Source: CAYLNL01 sp964385175 (lineage in GTDB: Bacteria; Bacteroidota; Bacteroidia; Flavobacteriales; Flavobacteriaceae). Taken from it: 64,000 bases of DNA. The position numbers and the translations under genes were made by a program. The stretch spans positions 62,001 to 126,000 of the forward strand of contig CAYLNL010000008.1 of the NCBI GenBank assembly GCA_964385175.1. Reading direction: 5' to 3'. Under the pieces are notes generated by a model that was given only the letters and a program-made list of their open reading frames with translations, was not told where the DNA came from and made no database searches. Numbering within the stretch: position 1 is the first letter of the stretch; every line of letters starts with the position of its first letter. Of the stretch, positions 25,337-35,154 are shown piece after piece.

Positions 25337-27475
25337 TCAGGAGTTTTCACTTTCGGTACGTACCGGCCTGGTAAGGAGCGCCTTGCGGGAAACCCTGGAT
25401 TTTCTAGTTTTGGGGTCAATACCTAAATATTTCACCTGTAGCGTATCCCCTACTTTTAATATGTCGCCAACCGTAGGAACTCGTTTCCAATCTAATTCTG
25501 AAATATGAAGCAAGGTATCTTTGCCGGGCACAAATTCTACCACTGCCCCAAAGTCGAGAATTTTGGTTACGGTAACGGTATAAATCTCGCCTTCTTTCGG
25601 CTCAAAAGTAGTTTGGCGTATGGCAACGGCAGCGCGTTCAATACCTTCCTGGTTGGTGCCCAGGATTTCCACGATGCCTTTATTACCTATTTCTTCAATA
25701 ACAATGGTAGTTTCGGTACTGCTCTGCAATGCCTGGATGTTCTTACCGCCAGGACCTATTACAGCGCCAATATAATCTTTGGGGATTTCTATTTTCAGCA
25801 TTTTAGGAGCGGTTGGCTTCACCTGGGGCCTGGGAGCGGCCATAACTTCTGTTATTTTCCCAAGAATGTGCAACCTGCCTTCGCGCGCCTGCGCAAGGGC
25901 TTTTTCCAGGATTTCATAAGAAAGTCCCTTAATCTTTATATCCATTTGGCAAGCAGTAATACCATCCTGGGTGCCTGTTACCTTAAAATCCATATCGCCC
26001 AAATGGTCTTCATCGCCTAAGATGTCTGAAAGTACCGCCCATTTACCGGTTTCTATATCGGTAATGAGGCCCATAGCGATGCCCGAAACGGGTTTTTTCA
26101 GTTGAATGCCCGCATCCATCAACGCCAGGGTGCCTGCACAAACAGTAGCCATGGAAGAAGAACCGTTGGATTCTAAAATTTCTGAAACCACGCGAATAGT
26201 GTAGAGCGAATCTTCGGGAATCATATTTTTTAGCGCACGTTGGGCTAAATTTCCATGTCCTATTTCTCTCCGGGAAACGCCACGGATGGGTCTTGCCTCA
26301 CCGGTAGAAAAAGGTGGAAAGTTGTAGTGTAAATAAAATTTTTCTTCTCCCTGGAAAGTAGGCGCATCTATCACGTTCACATCCATAGACGTTCCGAGTG
26401 TTACAGTGGTGAGAGATTGGGTTTCGCCTCTCGTAAAAATGGCAGAACCATGAACCCCGGGTAAATAATCTATTTCGCACCAGATAGGGCGAATGTCTTT
26501 TGTGCCGCGGCCATCTAACCGATTTCCTTCGTTCAAAATAAGATTTCGCACTGCCTCTTTGTGAGTTTGGTGGTAATAATCAGAAATAAGCTGTCCTTTC
26601 TCTGCCAACTCATCTTCGGTAAACCAGCTGTGTATTTCTGTTTCTATGGCAGCAAAGGCATCGCTTCGTTCTTGTTTAGCGGTATCTGCTTTTGCTATCT
26701 GGTAGCATTTTTGGTAGGCAAAGTCATATATCTTTTTGTAAAGCGCCTCGTCTTCCTGTGCTTGCTCATAGGTGCGTACTCCTGCAACACCTACCTTTTC
26801 GGCTAAACGCTTTTGGGCTTCAACCTGCACTTTAATAGCTTCGTGGGCAAATTGTATAGCGGCAACCATATCTTTTTCAGGCACTTCTTTCATTTCACCC
26901 TCCACCATCACCACCGAATCGGCGGAAGCGCCCACCATTAAATCTATATCAGACGTTTCTAATTGTAAACGACTTGGGTTTATAACAAATTGGCCGTTTA
27001 CGCGGGCTACCCGCACCTCTGAAATAGGCCCGTGAAAAGGAATATCTGAAATGGCAATGGCAGCCGAAGCGGCTAACCCCGCCAACGCATCGGGCAATAT
27101 GTCTTTATCGTGCGACATAAGTTGAATCATTACCTGTGTTTCGGCGTGGTAATCTTTTGGGAAGAGGGGGCGCAACACCCTGTCCACCAAGCGCATGGTA
27201 AGTATTTCGTCGTCGCTGGGGCGATTTTCCCGTTTTAAAAACCCACCGGGGAATCTTCCGGCGGCAGCAAATTTTTCGCGGTATTCTACAGTTAGGGGGA
27301 GAAAATCTACATCGGGGGCTGCTTGTCTTGCAGAAACCACCGTTGCCAGCAACATGGTGTTTCCCATTTGCACCACAACAGCGCCATCGGCCTGTTTTGC
27401 CAGTTTCCCGGTTTCTATGGATATGGTTCTTCCATCTCCTAAATCAATATATTCTTTTTTTACATCGGGCATCAT
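25337..27475 (-). CDS. pnp: polyribonucleotide nucleotidyltransferase (PNPase)
   Basis: The 712-residue protein has two RNase PH domains, the second with the active-site region AGTLALMDAGIQLKKPVSGIA. It also has a KH domain (KIEIPKDYIGAVIGPGGKNI) and an S1 domain starting near EGEIYTVTVTKILDFGAVVE. It degrades RNA 3' to 5' with phosphate as part of RNA turnover. It lies downstream of rpsO on the same strand, the widespread rpsO-pnp order, with an intrinsic terminator between them that probably allows partial readthrough. Full length, no anomaly. Confidence 0.97.
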   Translation of the reverse strand: MMPDVKKEYIDLGDGRTISIETGKLAKQADGAVVVQMGNTMLLATVVSARQAAPDVDFLPLTVEYREKFAAAGRFPGGFLKRENRPSDDEILTMRLVDRVLRPLFPKDYHAETQVMIQLMSHDKDILPDALAGLAASAAIAISDIPFHGPISEVRVARVNGQFVINPSRLQLETSDIDLMVGASADSVVMVEGEMKEVPEKDMVAAIQFAHEAIKVQVEAQKRLAEKVGVAGVRTYEQAQEDEALYKKIYDFAYQKCYQIAKADTAKQERSDAFAAIETEIHSWFTEDELAEKGQLISDYYHQTHKEAVRNLILNEGNRLDGRGTKDIRPIWCEIDYLPGVHGSAIFTRGETQSLTTVTLGTSMDVNVIDAPTFQGEEKFYLHYNFPPFSTGEARPIRGVSRREIGHGNLAQRALKNMIPEDSLYTIRVVSEILESNGSSSMATVCAGTLALMDAGIQLKKPVSGIAMGLITDIETGKWAVLSDILGDEDHLGDMDFKVTGTQDGITACQMDIKIKGLSYEILEKALAQAREGRLHILGKITEVMAAPRPQVKPTAPKMLKIEIPKDYIGAVIGPGGKNIQALQSSTETTIVIEEIGNKGIVEILGTNQEGIERAAVAIRQTTFEPKEGEIYTVTVTKILDFGAVVEFVPGKDTLLHISELDWKRVPTVGDILKVGDTLQVKYLGIDPKTRKSRVSRKALLTRPVRTESENS

Positions 27476-27567
27476 AAACTACGGGGTGTTAATTAAACAA
27501 AAAATGGCAGGCGTGTTGTTTTGTGGAGCGTTGTAAAAACCCATGAAAAGACAGGGGTTTTTAATGG

Positions 27568-27593
27568 AAAAAAAGAGGCGTCCTGCCTCTTTT
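27568..27593 (-). terminator. intrinsic terminator after rpsO
   Basis: On the minus strand a hairpin with arms AAAAGAGGC and GCCTCTTTT and a short AGGAC-type loop runs into a run of T, three bases after the rpsO stop. It separates rpsO from pnp. Confidence 0.85.
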
Positions 27594-27595
27594 CA

Positions 27596-27865
27596 CTACT
27601 TTCGTATATTCAGTTCTTTAATAATGGTACGGTATCGTTCTATGTCTTTATCTTTTAGATAATCTAGTAACCGCCTTCTCTTACCTACCATTTTCATAAG
27701 GGAATGTTCGGTATTATAGTCTTTGGGGTGTTTGTTCAAATGGCCGGTAAGGTGGGTAATCCGATGGGTAAAAAGGGCTATTTGCCCTTCGGTAGAACCC
27801 GTATTTTTTTCGGATGCTCCGAAGGTTTTAAAAAAATTCGCTTTTACATCACTGGTTAAATACAT
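27596..27865 (-). CDS. rpsO: 30S ribosomal protein S15
   Basis: The 89-residue protein is S15: TGSTEGQIALFTHRI, HLNKHPKDYNTEHSL and MVGKRRRLLDYL are the conserved rRNA-binding segments. I use the ATG at 27865 (MYLTSDVK), the usual Bacteroidota N-terminus, and not the MIM two codons earlier at 27871. A TATATTTG -7 box at 27912-27919 and a small leader hairpin precede it. It is followed by an intrinsic terminator and then pnp. Confidence 0.96.
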   Translation of the reverse strand: MYLTSDVKANFFKTFGASEKNTGSTEGQIALFTHRITHLTGHLNKHPKDYNTEHSLMKMVGKRRRLLDYLKDKDIERYRTIIKELNIRK

Positions 27866-27889
27866 AATCACTGGTTTTTGTGTAACAGT

Positions 27890-27908
27890 CCTGTTTTTTT
27901 TTAACAGG
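27890..27908 (-). promoter_or_regulatory. leader hairpin of rpsO
   Basis: The leader contains CCTGTT and AACAGG arms separated by an A-rich loop, between the -7 box and the start codon. S15 represses its own mRNA in other bacteria through leader structure, but this simple hairpin is only suggestive. Confidence 0.35.
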
Positions 27909-27911
27909 CTG

Positions 27912-27919
27912 CAAATATA
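27912..27919 (-). promoter_or_regulatory. -7 box (TATATTTG) of rpsO
   Basis: A perfect TAnnTTTG match on the minus strand about 46 bases before the start codon. Confidence 0.6.
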
Positions 27920-28024
27920 GTGATATTTTTTTATTTACGGCGTTTATTATTGATACAGATTTTTTTTAATGGGTTTAAACCTTTTTCGCTATGGGATGTC
28001 ATAGCAGCATAAAAATTATAAAAA

Positions 28025-28891
28025 ATGACAAAAATGAAAACAAACCATCAACGTGTAAAGAAATTCACAATAGTAGCTGCTTTGGTTTCTGTATTCTTTG
28101 CTTGTGAGAAAGAAACAGCTGGCGAATCTGCCATAAGTTCGCAAGACCTCTTGCGTAATGCCAACCTGGAGCTTATATCTGAGGAGGTAGATAATATCGT
28201 GGAAACAGTTTTCTATGAAGATATTTCTGCTGATGCAGCGGCTAAATCTGGCGCCGTTTTGAAAACCGATGAAGCGCCTTATTTACCGGCTTGTGCAGTG
28301 ATTACTACCCAGGAAACCGGGATGACTACCGAAAAAATAATTGATTTTGGCGATGGATGCGGGTTTGTGAATGGGGCTGTTTTGCGGGGTAGTATTCACC
28401 TTAGCTATGAAAAAAACCCGGAAGCTGCTTCTGTATCTATAAGCGTTTCGTTTGAAAATTTTTATATCAATGATGCCAGCATCTCTGGTGAACGAAATGT
28501 GGTGCGTGTACTTGCCAATGAAAATGGCAACCCGCAGGCTACTATTAGTTTTACTATAGGTGTGGTGTGGGAGAATGGGGTTAGCGCACAACGAAGCGGG
28601 ACAAAAGTAAGGGAATGGATAGAAGGGGCAGATACTCCTGGTATATGGGGTGATAATGTATATGTAGTTAGCGGGGAATGGACTACCGTTTTCTCAACTG
28701 GAACTATACATGAGGGGAAGGTTCTGGAGCCGTTGCGCAGGGAATTATCGTGCCGGTTTTTGGTAAGCGGTCTCTTAGAGATACAGCGAAACCAGTATAA
28801 AGGGGTGTTAGATTATGGGAATGGGGATTGTGATAATGAGGCGGAGTTTACGTATGAAAATGGAAATACGCGTACCATTTTGCTGAATTAA
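28025..28891 (+). CDS. hypothetical lipoprotein
   Basis: The 288-residue protein has a basic N-terminus, a hydrophobic stretch (TIVAALVSVFF) and a Cys followed by EKE, consistent with lipoprotein processing at FFAC. A second ATG lies three codons in. The rest is beta-rich with many acidic residues (IIDFGDGCGF, GSIHLSYEKN, DYGNGDCDNEAEFTYENGN) and no family I recognise. The single gene has a strong terminator immediately downstream and stands alone between rpsO and ligA. It is likely surface or periplasmic; function is not inferable. Confidence 0.75.
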   Translation: MTKMKTNHQRVKKFTIVAALVSVFFACEKETAGESAISSQDLLRNANLELISEEVDNIVETVFYEDISADAAAKSGAVLKTDEAPYLPACAVITTQETGMTTEKIIDFGDGCGFVNGAVLRGSIHLSYEKNPEAASVSISVSFENFYINDASISGERNVVRVLANENGNPQATISFTIGVVWENGVSAQRSGTKVREWIEGADTPGIWGDNVYVVSGEWTTVFSTGTIHEGKVLEPLRRELSCRFLVSGLLEIQRNQYKGVLDYGNGDCDNEAEFTYENGNTRTILLN

Positions 28892-28916
28892 CTTATTAGA
28901 AAAAGCAAAAGGTAGA

Positions 28917-28945
28917 AGCCCGGGCAAATGCTCCGGGCTTTTTTT
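28917..28945 (+). terminator. intrinsic terminator of the lipoprotein gene
   Basis: The stem AGCCCGG/CCGGGCT with a short loop is followed by seven T, 25 bases after the stop codon. Confidence 0.9.
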
Positions 28946-29018
28946 AGTTTCTTTTTTGAGGGCGATTTTTATAGATTGTATGGGGAAAGATTATAAAAAT
29001 GTAAAAACCAGCCTGCCA

Positions 29019-31019
29019 TTATTTATTCACCAGTTCCATAAAATCATATTCTGAAATAATAGGAATTCCTAGTTCTTCTGCTTTTTGTTTTTTGCTGGGC
29101 CCCATATTGTCTCCTGCAATTACATAATCTGTTTTAGAAGAGATAGAGGAGGCTACCCTCCCGCCATTATCTTCAATCTGCTTTTTGAGTTCTTCCCGCG
29201 ATACGCTCTCAAAAACTCCCGAAACCACGAAAGTTTGCCCTTTGAGCATATCGGTTTGCGGGTGTAGTTCTGTGTCCGAAATTTCTAATTGCACGCCATG
29301 CGCTCTCAGTCGCTCCAGTTGTTGCAGGTGGTCTTCTCTTCTAAAAAAATCTACCACGCTTTCTGCAATTCGCTCTCCTATTTCATTAATTTCCATCAAC
29401 TCTTCCACAGAAGCTTTCTTTAAAGCATCTACAGAGGTGAATTTTTTAGCTATTACTTTCGCTACCGTTTCTCCTACATGGCGTATGCCTAAGGCATACA
29501 GCACCCGTTCAAAGGGAATTGTTTTAGATTTTTCTATTCCCTTGATTATATTTTCAGCCGATTTTTCTGCCATTCGTTCCAACGGAATAATCTGCTCCTT
29601 TTGCAAATCATACAAATCTGCATAATTCTTTATTAATCCTTCTTTATAAAAAAGTTCCACCGTTTCGGCGCCCATGCCTTCAATATCCATAGCCTTACGC
29701 GAAATAAAGTGCTGTATTCTGCCAGTAATCTGGGGCGGGCAACCATAGTGATTGGGGCAATAATGCAAGGCTTCTCCTTCTTTTCGCACCAGTTCTGTGC
29801 CACACTCGGGGCAATGTGTAATAAATTCCACTGGCTTAGAAGTAGCGCTACGCTTACTCATATTAACTCCTACAACTTTCGGAATAATTTCGCCTCCCTT
29901 CTCCACAAAAACCCAATCTCCTATCCGCACATCTATTTTTTCTATCTGGTCTGCATTATAGAGCGATGCCCGTTTTACCACCGTGCCCGCCAATAGCACC
30001 GGCTCTAAATTGGCTACCGGGGTTATGGCGCCTGTGCGACCTACCTGGTAAGAAATGCTGTTGAGCGTAGTAGTTACCTCTTCTGCCTTAAACTTATATG
30101 CCATTGCCCAACGCGGCGATTTGGAGGTAAATCCTAACTCATCTTGTTGATGGAAATTATTCACCTTCACCACTACCCCATCTATTTCATACGCCAGTTC
30201 TTCGCGGTGGGTTTCCCAATAGGTTATATAATCCATTACCTCGCGGCTGGTTTTGCATAAGTGCGCACCCTGCGACACCTTGAACCCCCATTCCTGGGCT
30301 TTCATTAAACAGTCAAATTGGGAAGTCAATGGCAAATTATTTCCCACCATTCCATACAATAAACATTCCAGGGGGCGTTTGGCTACCTCGGCGCTGTCTT
30401 GCAATTTTAAACTGCCTGAAGCCGTATTACGGGGATTCATATACGCATCTTCCCCGGCTTCTATGCGCTCCTTGTTCATACGGGCAAACCCTTCAATAGG
30501 AAGAACAATTTCTCCCCGCACATGCAATTTAGCAGGAAAATCTCCTCTCAATTTTAAAGGAACCGAGCGAATAGTCTTCACGTTCACTGTTACATCATCT
30601 CCCTGGAACCCATCTCCCCGGGTTATGGCCCTCACTAATTCTCCTTCCTCATAAATAAGGTTTATAGACACTCCATCATACTTCAACTCGCAGGTAAACG
30701 AAACCGGGACATCACCCAAAATGCGTTGAATCCGTTTTTCCCAATCCTCTAAATCTTCCTTAGAATACGAATTATCCAATGAGTACATCCGGTATTCATG
30801 TACCACAGTATCAAATTTTTTGGTAATGTCTCCTCCTACCCGCAACGTAGGCGAATTGGCGTCGTAAAACTCAGGATGAGCCGCTTCCAGCCGTTGCAAT
30901 TCCCGCATCATAGTATCAAATTCAAAATCAGAAATCACCGGCTTATCCAGCACATAATAACTATAGTTATGTCGCTCCAATTCTTTGCGAAGCCATTCTA
31001 TTCTCTCATGTATATTCAT
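29019..31019 (-). CDS. ligA: NAD-dependent DNA ligase
   Basis: The 666-residue protein has the complete LigA order. The adenylation domain carries the lysine K113 in CELKYDG, and the OB domain follows. A four-Cys zinc finger (CPEC near 405, then a YCPNHYGC pair) precedes the helix-hairpin-helix domain and a C-terminal BRCT domain (TFVVSGVFESVSREELKK). It seals nicks in DNA during replication and repair. It is monocistronic and divergent from the aromatic amino-acid operon. Confidence 0.98.
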   Translation of the reverse strand: MNIHERIEWLRKELERHNYSYYVLDKPVISDFEFDTMMRELQRLEAAHPEFYDANSPTLRVGGDITKKFDTVVHEYRMYSLDNSYSKEDLEDWEKRIQRILGDVPVSFTCELKYDGVSINLIYEEGELVRAITRGDGFQGDDVTVNVKTIRSVPLKLRGDFPAKLHVRGEIVLPIEGFARMNKERIEAGEDAYMNPRNTASGSLKLQDSAEVAKRPLECLLYGMVGNNLPLTSQFDCLMKAQEWGFKVSQGAHLCKTSREVMDYITYWETHREELAYEIDGVVVKVNNFHQQDELGFTSKSPRWAMAYKFKAEEVTTTLNSISYQVGRTGAITPVANLEPVLLAGTVVKRASLYNADQIEKIDVRIGDWVFVEKGGEIIPKVVGVNMSKRSATSKPVEFITHCPECGTELVRKEGEALHYCPNHYGCPPQITGRIQHFISRKAMDIEGMGAETVELFYKEGLIKNYADLYDLQKEQIIPLERMAEKSAENIIKGIEKSKTIPFERVLYALGIRHVGETVAKVIAKKFTSVDALKKASVEELMEINEIGERIAESVVDFFRREDHLQQLERLRAHGVQLEISDTELHPQTDMLKGQTFVVSGVFESVSREELKKQIEDNGGRVASSISSKTDYVIAGDNMGPSKKQKAEELGIPIISEYDFMELVNK

Positions 31020-31136
31020 ATCAGTAAGTCAATTTGTTGTTATATTACAGGAGCTACCTCCCTCACCTGCACAAAACTAAAAAAGATTTATAGAAGAGAT
31101 GTGAGGAGGCAAATTTTTATATCCCCTTTTCATCCG

Positions 31137-31144
31137 TACCTTTG
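31137..31144 (+). promoter_or_regulatory. -7 box (TACCTTTG) of the aromatic amino-acid operon
   Basis: TACCTTTG lies 50 bases before the prephenate dehydratase ATG in the spacer divergent from ligA. The leader would be about 45 bases; no leader peptide rich in Phe, Tyr or Trp was seen. Confidence 0.65.
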
Positions 31145-31193
31145 CTGCTAAATTACTTATAACCCGGTTGAAAAACTGCATCATTTTAATAAG

Positions 31194-32021
31194 ATGATTC
31201 AAAAGGTAGCTATACAAGGAATAAAAGGCTCTTTTCATCACCAGGTAGCATGTGAGTATTTTGGAGAAGAAACTCCCCTGGTAGAATGTATGTCGTTTGA
31301 TGCCCTGGTGGAGAGCCTGTTGCAAAAAAAAGCTTCGGTAGGAATAATGGCTATTGAAAATTCTATCGCAGGCTCCATACTTCCCAATTATGCGCTGATA
31401 GACAGGAAACACTTGCGTATTACGGGGGAACATTATTTAAACATCCACCACAACCTGCTGGCGCTGCCCGGGCAACCATTGGAAAATATTAAAGAAGTGC
31501 ATTCTCACCCTATGGCGCTTTTGCAATGTGAGGCATTTTTTAACCTGCACCCCCATATTTCCCTGGTAGAAGCCGCCGATACCGCCGAGGTTGCCCGGCG
31601 TATCCGCGATAAAAAGCTGCCCGGCATTGGCGCCATTGCCAGTAAAATGGCGGCTACTTTATATGACCTTTCCATCATAGCGCCCGAAATTGAAACTATA
31701 AATAACAACGCTACCCGTTTTGTCATTGTAGAAACCCGTGATGTTTCCCCGTTGAAAAAAGAAGTTGATAAGGCTTCTTTGAAATTCGAATTAGACCACA
31801 CACGCGGGAGTTTGGCTGCTGTGCTCAATGTAATGAACGATTGTCGGCTGAACCTAACCAAAATACAATCGCTCCCTAAAATAGAAACTCCTTGGAAATA
31901 TGCTTTTTTTGTGGATGTTACTTTTGAAGTGTATGCTGACTATGAAAAGGCGCTGAAAATTCTGAGCATTATGGCAGACGATTTTAAAATCTTAGGAGAA
32001 TATAAAAACGCCCGTGTGTAA
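31194..32021 (+). CDS. pheA: prephenate dehydratase
   Basis: The 275-residue monofunctional enzyme has the prephenate dehydratase domain with the NNATRFVIV signature near residue 170. A C-terminal ACT domain (GSLAAVLNVMNDCRLNLTKIQS) usually binds phenylalanine for feedback control. It turns prephenate into phenylpyruvate. It opens the four-gene aromatic operon, and its stop overlaps the aminotransferase start by one base (TAATG). No chorismate mutase domain is attached here; that activity is fused to the DAHP synthase three genes downstream. Confidence 0.95.
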   Translation: MIQKVAIQGIKGSFHHQVACEYFGEETPLVECMSFDALVESLLQKKASVGIMAIENSIAGSILPNYALIDRKHLRITGEHYLNIHHNLLALPGQPLENIKEVHSHPMALLQCEAFFNLHPHISLVEAADTAEVARRIRDKKLPGIGAIASKMAATLYDLSIIAPEIETINNNATRFVIVETRDVSPLKKEVDKASLKFELDHTRGSLAAVLNVMNDCRLNLTKIQSLPKIETPWKYAFFVDVTFEVYADYEKALKILSIMADDFKILGEYKNARV

Positions 32022-33160
32022 TGGAACCTGCAAAACGTCTCCATAGTGTAGAAGAATATTACTTTTCGCGAAAGTTACGAGAGGTGCAGCGCCTGGTAGC
32101 AGAGGGAGAAAACATCATCAACCTGGGTATCGGCAGCCCCGATATGCCCCCGGCGCCAGAGGTAGTTACAGCCCTGCAGGAAGCCTCCCTGAAACCTCAT
32201 GCCCACCAATACCAGAGCTACCAGGGCATCCCTCAATTACGGCAGGCTATGAGTGCTTTCTACCTCCGGCATTTCAACGTCTCGTTAGATTTTCAAACAG
32301 AAATACTCCCTCTCATGGGCTCAAAAGAAGGGATTATGCATCTTTCGCTTGCATTTTTAAATGAAGGTGATGAGGCGCTTATTCCTAACCCGGGATACCC
32401 TACCTACACCTCTGTAACCCGCCTGGCAGGCGCCACTCCCCGCTATTATGCCTTGGAGGAAAAAAATGGCTGGCTTCCTCCCATAGATTGGTTAGAAGCG
32501 CAAGACCTCTCAAAAGTGAAACTCCTGTGGCTTTGCTACCCGCACATGCCCACAGGCGCGCGCGCCTCATACAAAATATTCGAAAAATTAGTCGCTTTTG
32601 CAAATTCCCGTAACATTTTACTGGTAAACGACAATCCGTATAGTTTCATACAAAACACACAGCCGTTGAGCCTGCTCCAGGTAGAAGGAGCTAAAGAAAC
32701 CGCATTAGAGCTCAATTCCCTGAGCAAAACCTTTAACATGGCGGGCTGGCGTATTGGTATGTTAGTAGGCAATGCGGGCTCTATAAATGCCGTTTTAAAG
32801 GTGAAAAGCAATATGGATAGCGGTATGTTCTACCCTCTCCAATGCGGCGCTATCGCTGCCCTGCAACTTCCGCAAAGCTGGCTGGAACAGTTAAATGAGC
32901 GATACAGCATGCGCAAATCTCTACTTCTTCAATTAGCTCATAAACTGGGTTGTAGTTATGCTGCCGATGCCGTGGGTATGTTTGTATGGGCGAAATTACC
33001 TGCTGGCGCTGCCTCAGAGCCTTTTACAGACAGGTTATTGTATGAAAAACGCATCTTTGCTGTTCCCGGAACCGTTTTTGGCACTAATGGTGAAGGCTAT
33101 ATTCGTTTCTCATTATGCGTAGCCGAGGAAAAAATAGAAGAAGCTATTAAAAGAATATAA
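32021..33160 (+). CDS. class I/II PLP aminotransferase, probably aromatic/aspartate type
   Basis: The 379-residue fold-type I enzyme has the Schiff-base lysine K236 in NSLSKTFNMAGWRIG, LGIGSPDMPPAP at the N-terminus and NPGYPTY. Position between prephenate dehydratase and prephenate dehydrogenase suggests it transaminates phenylpyruvate or hydroxyphenylpyruvate, or arogenate precursors. The sequence class also contains LL-diaminopimelate and methionine aminotransferases, so substrate is inferred from context. It is followed after 49 bases by tyrA. Confidence 0.9.
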   Translation: MEPAKRLHSVEEYYFSRKLREVQRLVAEGENIINLGIGSPDMPPAPEVVTALQEASLKPHAHQYQSYQGIPQLRQAMSAFYLRHFNVSLDFQTEILPLMGSKEGIMHLSLAFLNEGDEALIPNPGYPTYTSVTRLAGATPRYYALEEKNGWLPPIDWLEAQDLSKVKLLWLCYPHMPTGARASYKIFEKLVAFANSRNILLVNDNPYSFIQNTQPLSLLQVEGAKETALELNSLSKTFNMAGWRIGMLVGNAGSINAVLKVKSNMDSGMFYPLQCGAIAALQLPQSWLEQLNERYSMRKSLLLQLAHKLGCSYAADAVGMFVWAKLPAGAASEPFTDRLLYEKRIFAVPGTVFGTNGEGYIRFSLCVAEEKIEEAIKRI

Positions 33161-33209
33161 TATGAGTTGGTGAGTTGTTTAGACCATAATCCTTAATTAT
33201 GAATAGGGC

Positions 33210-34070
33210 ATGAATGTATTTGTCATTGGCATTGGGTTGATAGGAGGTTCTTTCGCTTTAGACCTGAAGGCTGCTTATGCAGATGTTGTAATATATGGTA
33301 TAGACCATAACCCCGATTACTTAGAACAGGCGTTGGCGCTCCATATTATAGACCGCCCCGCTACAATGGAAAACCTGGGAGACGCAGATATTGTATGGGT
33401 GGCAGTTCCCGTTACCATCATTGCCCAGCTTTTACCAACCATTTTGCACAGCGTGCGGAACGATGCTGTAGTGATAGATGCCGGCTCCACCAAGCAGGTT
33501 ATCTGCCAGTGTGTGGCAAATCATCCCAAGCGGAGGAATTTCCTGGCGGCACACCCTATCGCCGGAACTGAATTTTCAGGACCGCGGGCAGCGCATACCG
33601 GGCTATTTCGTGGAAAAACAAATATTATTTGCGAGGTAGAAAAAACCGCCTTTCCGCTACAGGAACGCGCTTTAAAAGTGTTCAGCGATGTGGGTATGCG
33701 CATTCGTTATATGGATGCCGCTTCGCACGACCGGCATATCGCCTACATGTCGCACCTATCGCACATCAGCTCCTTTATGCTCGGGAAAACGGTTATGGAA
33801 AAAGAAAAAAACGAGCGTGATATTTTCGATATGGCGAGCTCGGGTTTTGAAAGTACAGTGCGCCTGGCAAAAAGTTCTCCAGAGATGTGGGCGCCTATTT
33901 TTGAACAAAATAAAGAGAATGTCTTAGAAACGCTCGCAGAATACATTGCCAATTTACAAGAGTTTAGAGACCGCCTGGCTAATGATGATTTTAAATTTCT
34001 TTATGCCGATATGGAGGGTATCAATAAAATAAAAGAAGTGCTAAACGGAATAGGAGTAACAAAAATATAA
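33210..34070 (+). CDS. tyrA: prephenate dehydrogenase
   Basis: The 286-residue enzyme starts with the NAD motif VIGIGLIGGSFALDLK. It contains the AAHPIAGTEFSGP segment and the SHISSFMLG helix typical of TyrA. It oxidatively decarboxylates prephenate to hydroxyphenylpyruvate. No ACT or chorismate mutase domain is attached. It lies one base before the DAHP synthase gene, so all four genes of the operon are tightly packed. Confidence 0.95.
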   Translation: MNVFVIGIGLIGGSFALDLKAAYADVVIYGIDHNPDYLEQALALHIIDRPATMENLGDADIVWVAVPVTIIAQLLPTILHSVRNDAVVIDAGSTKQVICQCVANHPKRRNFLAAHPIAGTEFSGPRAAHTGLFRGKTNIICEVEKTAFPLQERALKVFSDVGMRIRYMDAASHDRHIAYMSHLSHISSFMLGKTVMEKEKNERDIFDMASSGFESTVRLAKSSPEMWAPIFEQNKENVLETLAEYIANLQEFRDRLANDDFKFLYADMEGINKIKEVLNGIGVTKI

Positions 34071-34071
34071 T

Positions 34072-35154
34072 ATGGAAAATTCAGCAACAATGCGCAAATG
34101 GCTGCAAGAGCTACACCTCAACCACCCACTGGTTATTGCGGGTCCCTGCAGCGCCGAAACAGAAGCCCAGGTAATTCGTATAGCACATGAGCTCAAAGAT
34201 ACCGATGTGAGCTACCTGCGTGCAGGCATCTGGAAGCCTCGCACCCGCCCGGGCATGTTCGAGGGTGTAGGCGCTATAGGCTTGCAATGGCTGCAACGCG
34301 CCAAAGCCGAAACGGGTATGCAAACCGCTACTGAAGTGGCAAACAGAGACCACGTGCGCCTGGCGTTAGACTATGATGTAGATTTGTTATGGATAGGCGC
34401 CCGCTCTACCGTGAGCCCTTTTATTGTACAGGAAATAGCCGATGAGCTAAGGGGAACCGATAAGGTGGTGTTAGTGAAAAACCCGGTAAACCCAGACCTT
34501 TCTCTATGGATAGGGGCCGTGGAAAGGCTTTATGCAGCCAATATTAAAAGATTAGGGGTTATTCACCGGGGATTTTCTACCTATGAAAAAACCCACTATC
34601 GCAATATTCCTGAGTGGCAAATACCTATTGAACTGCAAAGACGTTTTCCCGATTTGCCGCTATTATGCGACCCTTCGCACATTGCCGGCGACCGTGCATT
34701 GGTGTTTGATGTGGCGCAGACCGCTCTGGATTTGAATTATGACGGGTTGATGATTGAAACGCACCATGACCCCACCCAGGCGTGGAGCGATGCCGCCCAA
34801 CAGGTTACCCCCACGGTATTAGTGCAGATGATGCGGGAGTTGAAAATTCGTAAAGAAACCGATGCAGAAGAAGATTATACTAAAAAATTAACTACTCTCC
34901 GCACCCAGATAGATGTTATGGATAATCAACTCTTAGAGGTGCTGGGAAAACGAATGAAAGTAGCCGATGAAATTGGGCAACTAAAAAAACATCAAAATGT
35001 AGCCGTATTGCAAACCAGCCGATGGAATGAGATATTGGGAAAAATGATTTTGGAAGGTGAGCAACGAGGATTGAGCGAGGAGTTTATTTTACGGCTCTTT
35101 AAAGCCATTCACCAGGAATCTATCAATCACCAGGAAAAAATCCTTAAGGAATAA
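34072..35154 (+). CDS. bifunctional 3-deoxy-7-phosphoheptulonate synthase / chorismate mutase
   Basis: The 360-residue protein has a type I-beta-like DAHP synthase domain (VIAGPCSAE near residue 22, AGIWKPRTRPG, LLCDPSHIAGDR, GLMIETHHDP). A C-terminal AroQ-type chorismate mutase helix bundle covers about 270-355 (TLRTQIDVMDNQLLEVLGKR, KVADEIGQLK). The fusion makes both the first step of the shikimate pathway and the branch step to prephenate. In such fusions the mutase part often also senses prephenate. It is the last gene of the operon; its stop codon is also the first bases of a tandem repeat. Confidence 0.95.
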   Translation: MENSATMRKWLQELHLNHPLVIAGPCSAETEAQVIRIAHELKDTDVSYLRAGIWKPRTRPGMFEGVGAIGLQWLQRAKAETGMQTATEVANRDHVRLALDYDVDLLWIGARSTVSPFIVQEIADELRGTDKVVLVKNPVNPDLSLWIGAVERLYAANIKRLGVIHRGFSTYEKTHYRNIPEWQIPIELQRRFPDLPLLCDPSHIAGDRALVFDVAQTALDLNYDGLMIETHHDPTQAWSDAAQQVTPTVLVQMMRELKIRKETDAEEDYTKKLTTLRTQIDVMDNQLLEVLGKRMKVADEIGQLKKHQNVAVLQTSRWNEILGKMILEGEQRGLSEEFILRLFKAIHQESINHQEKILKE

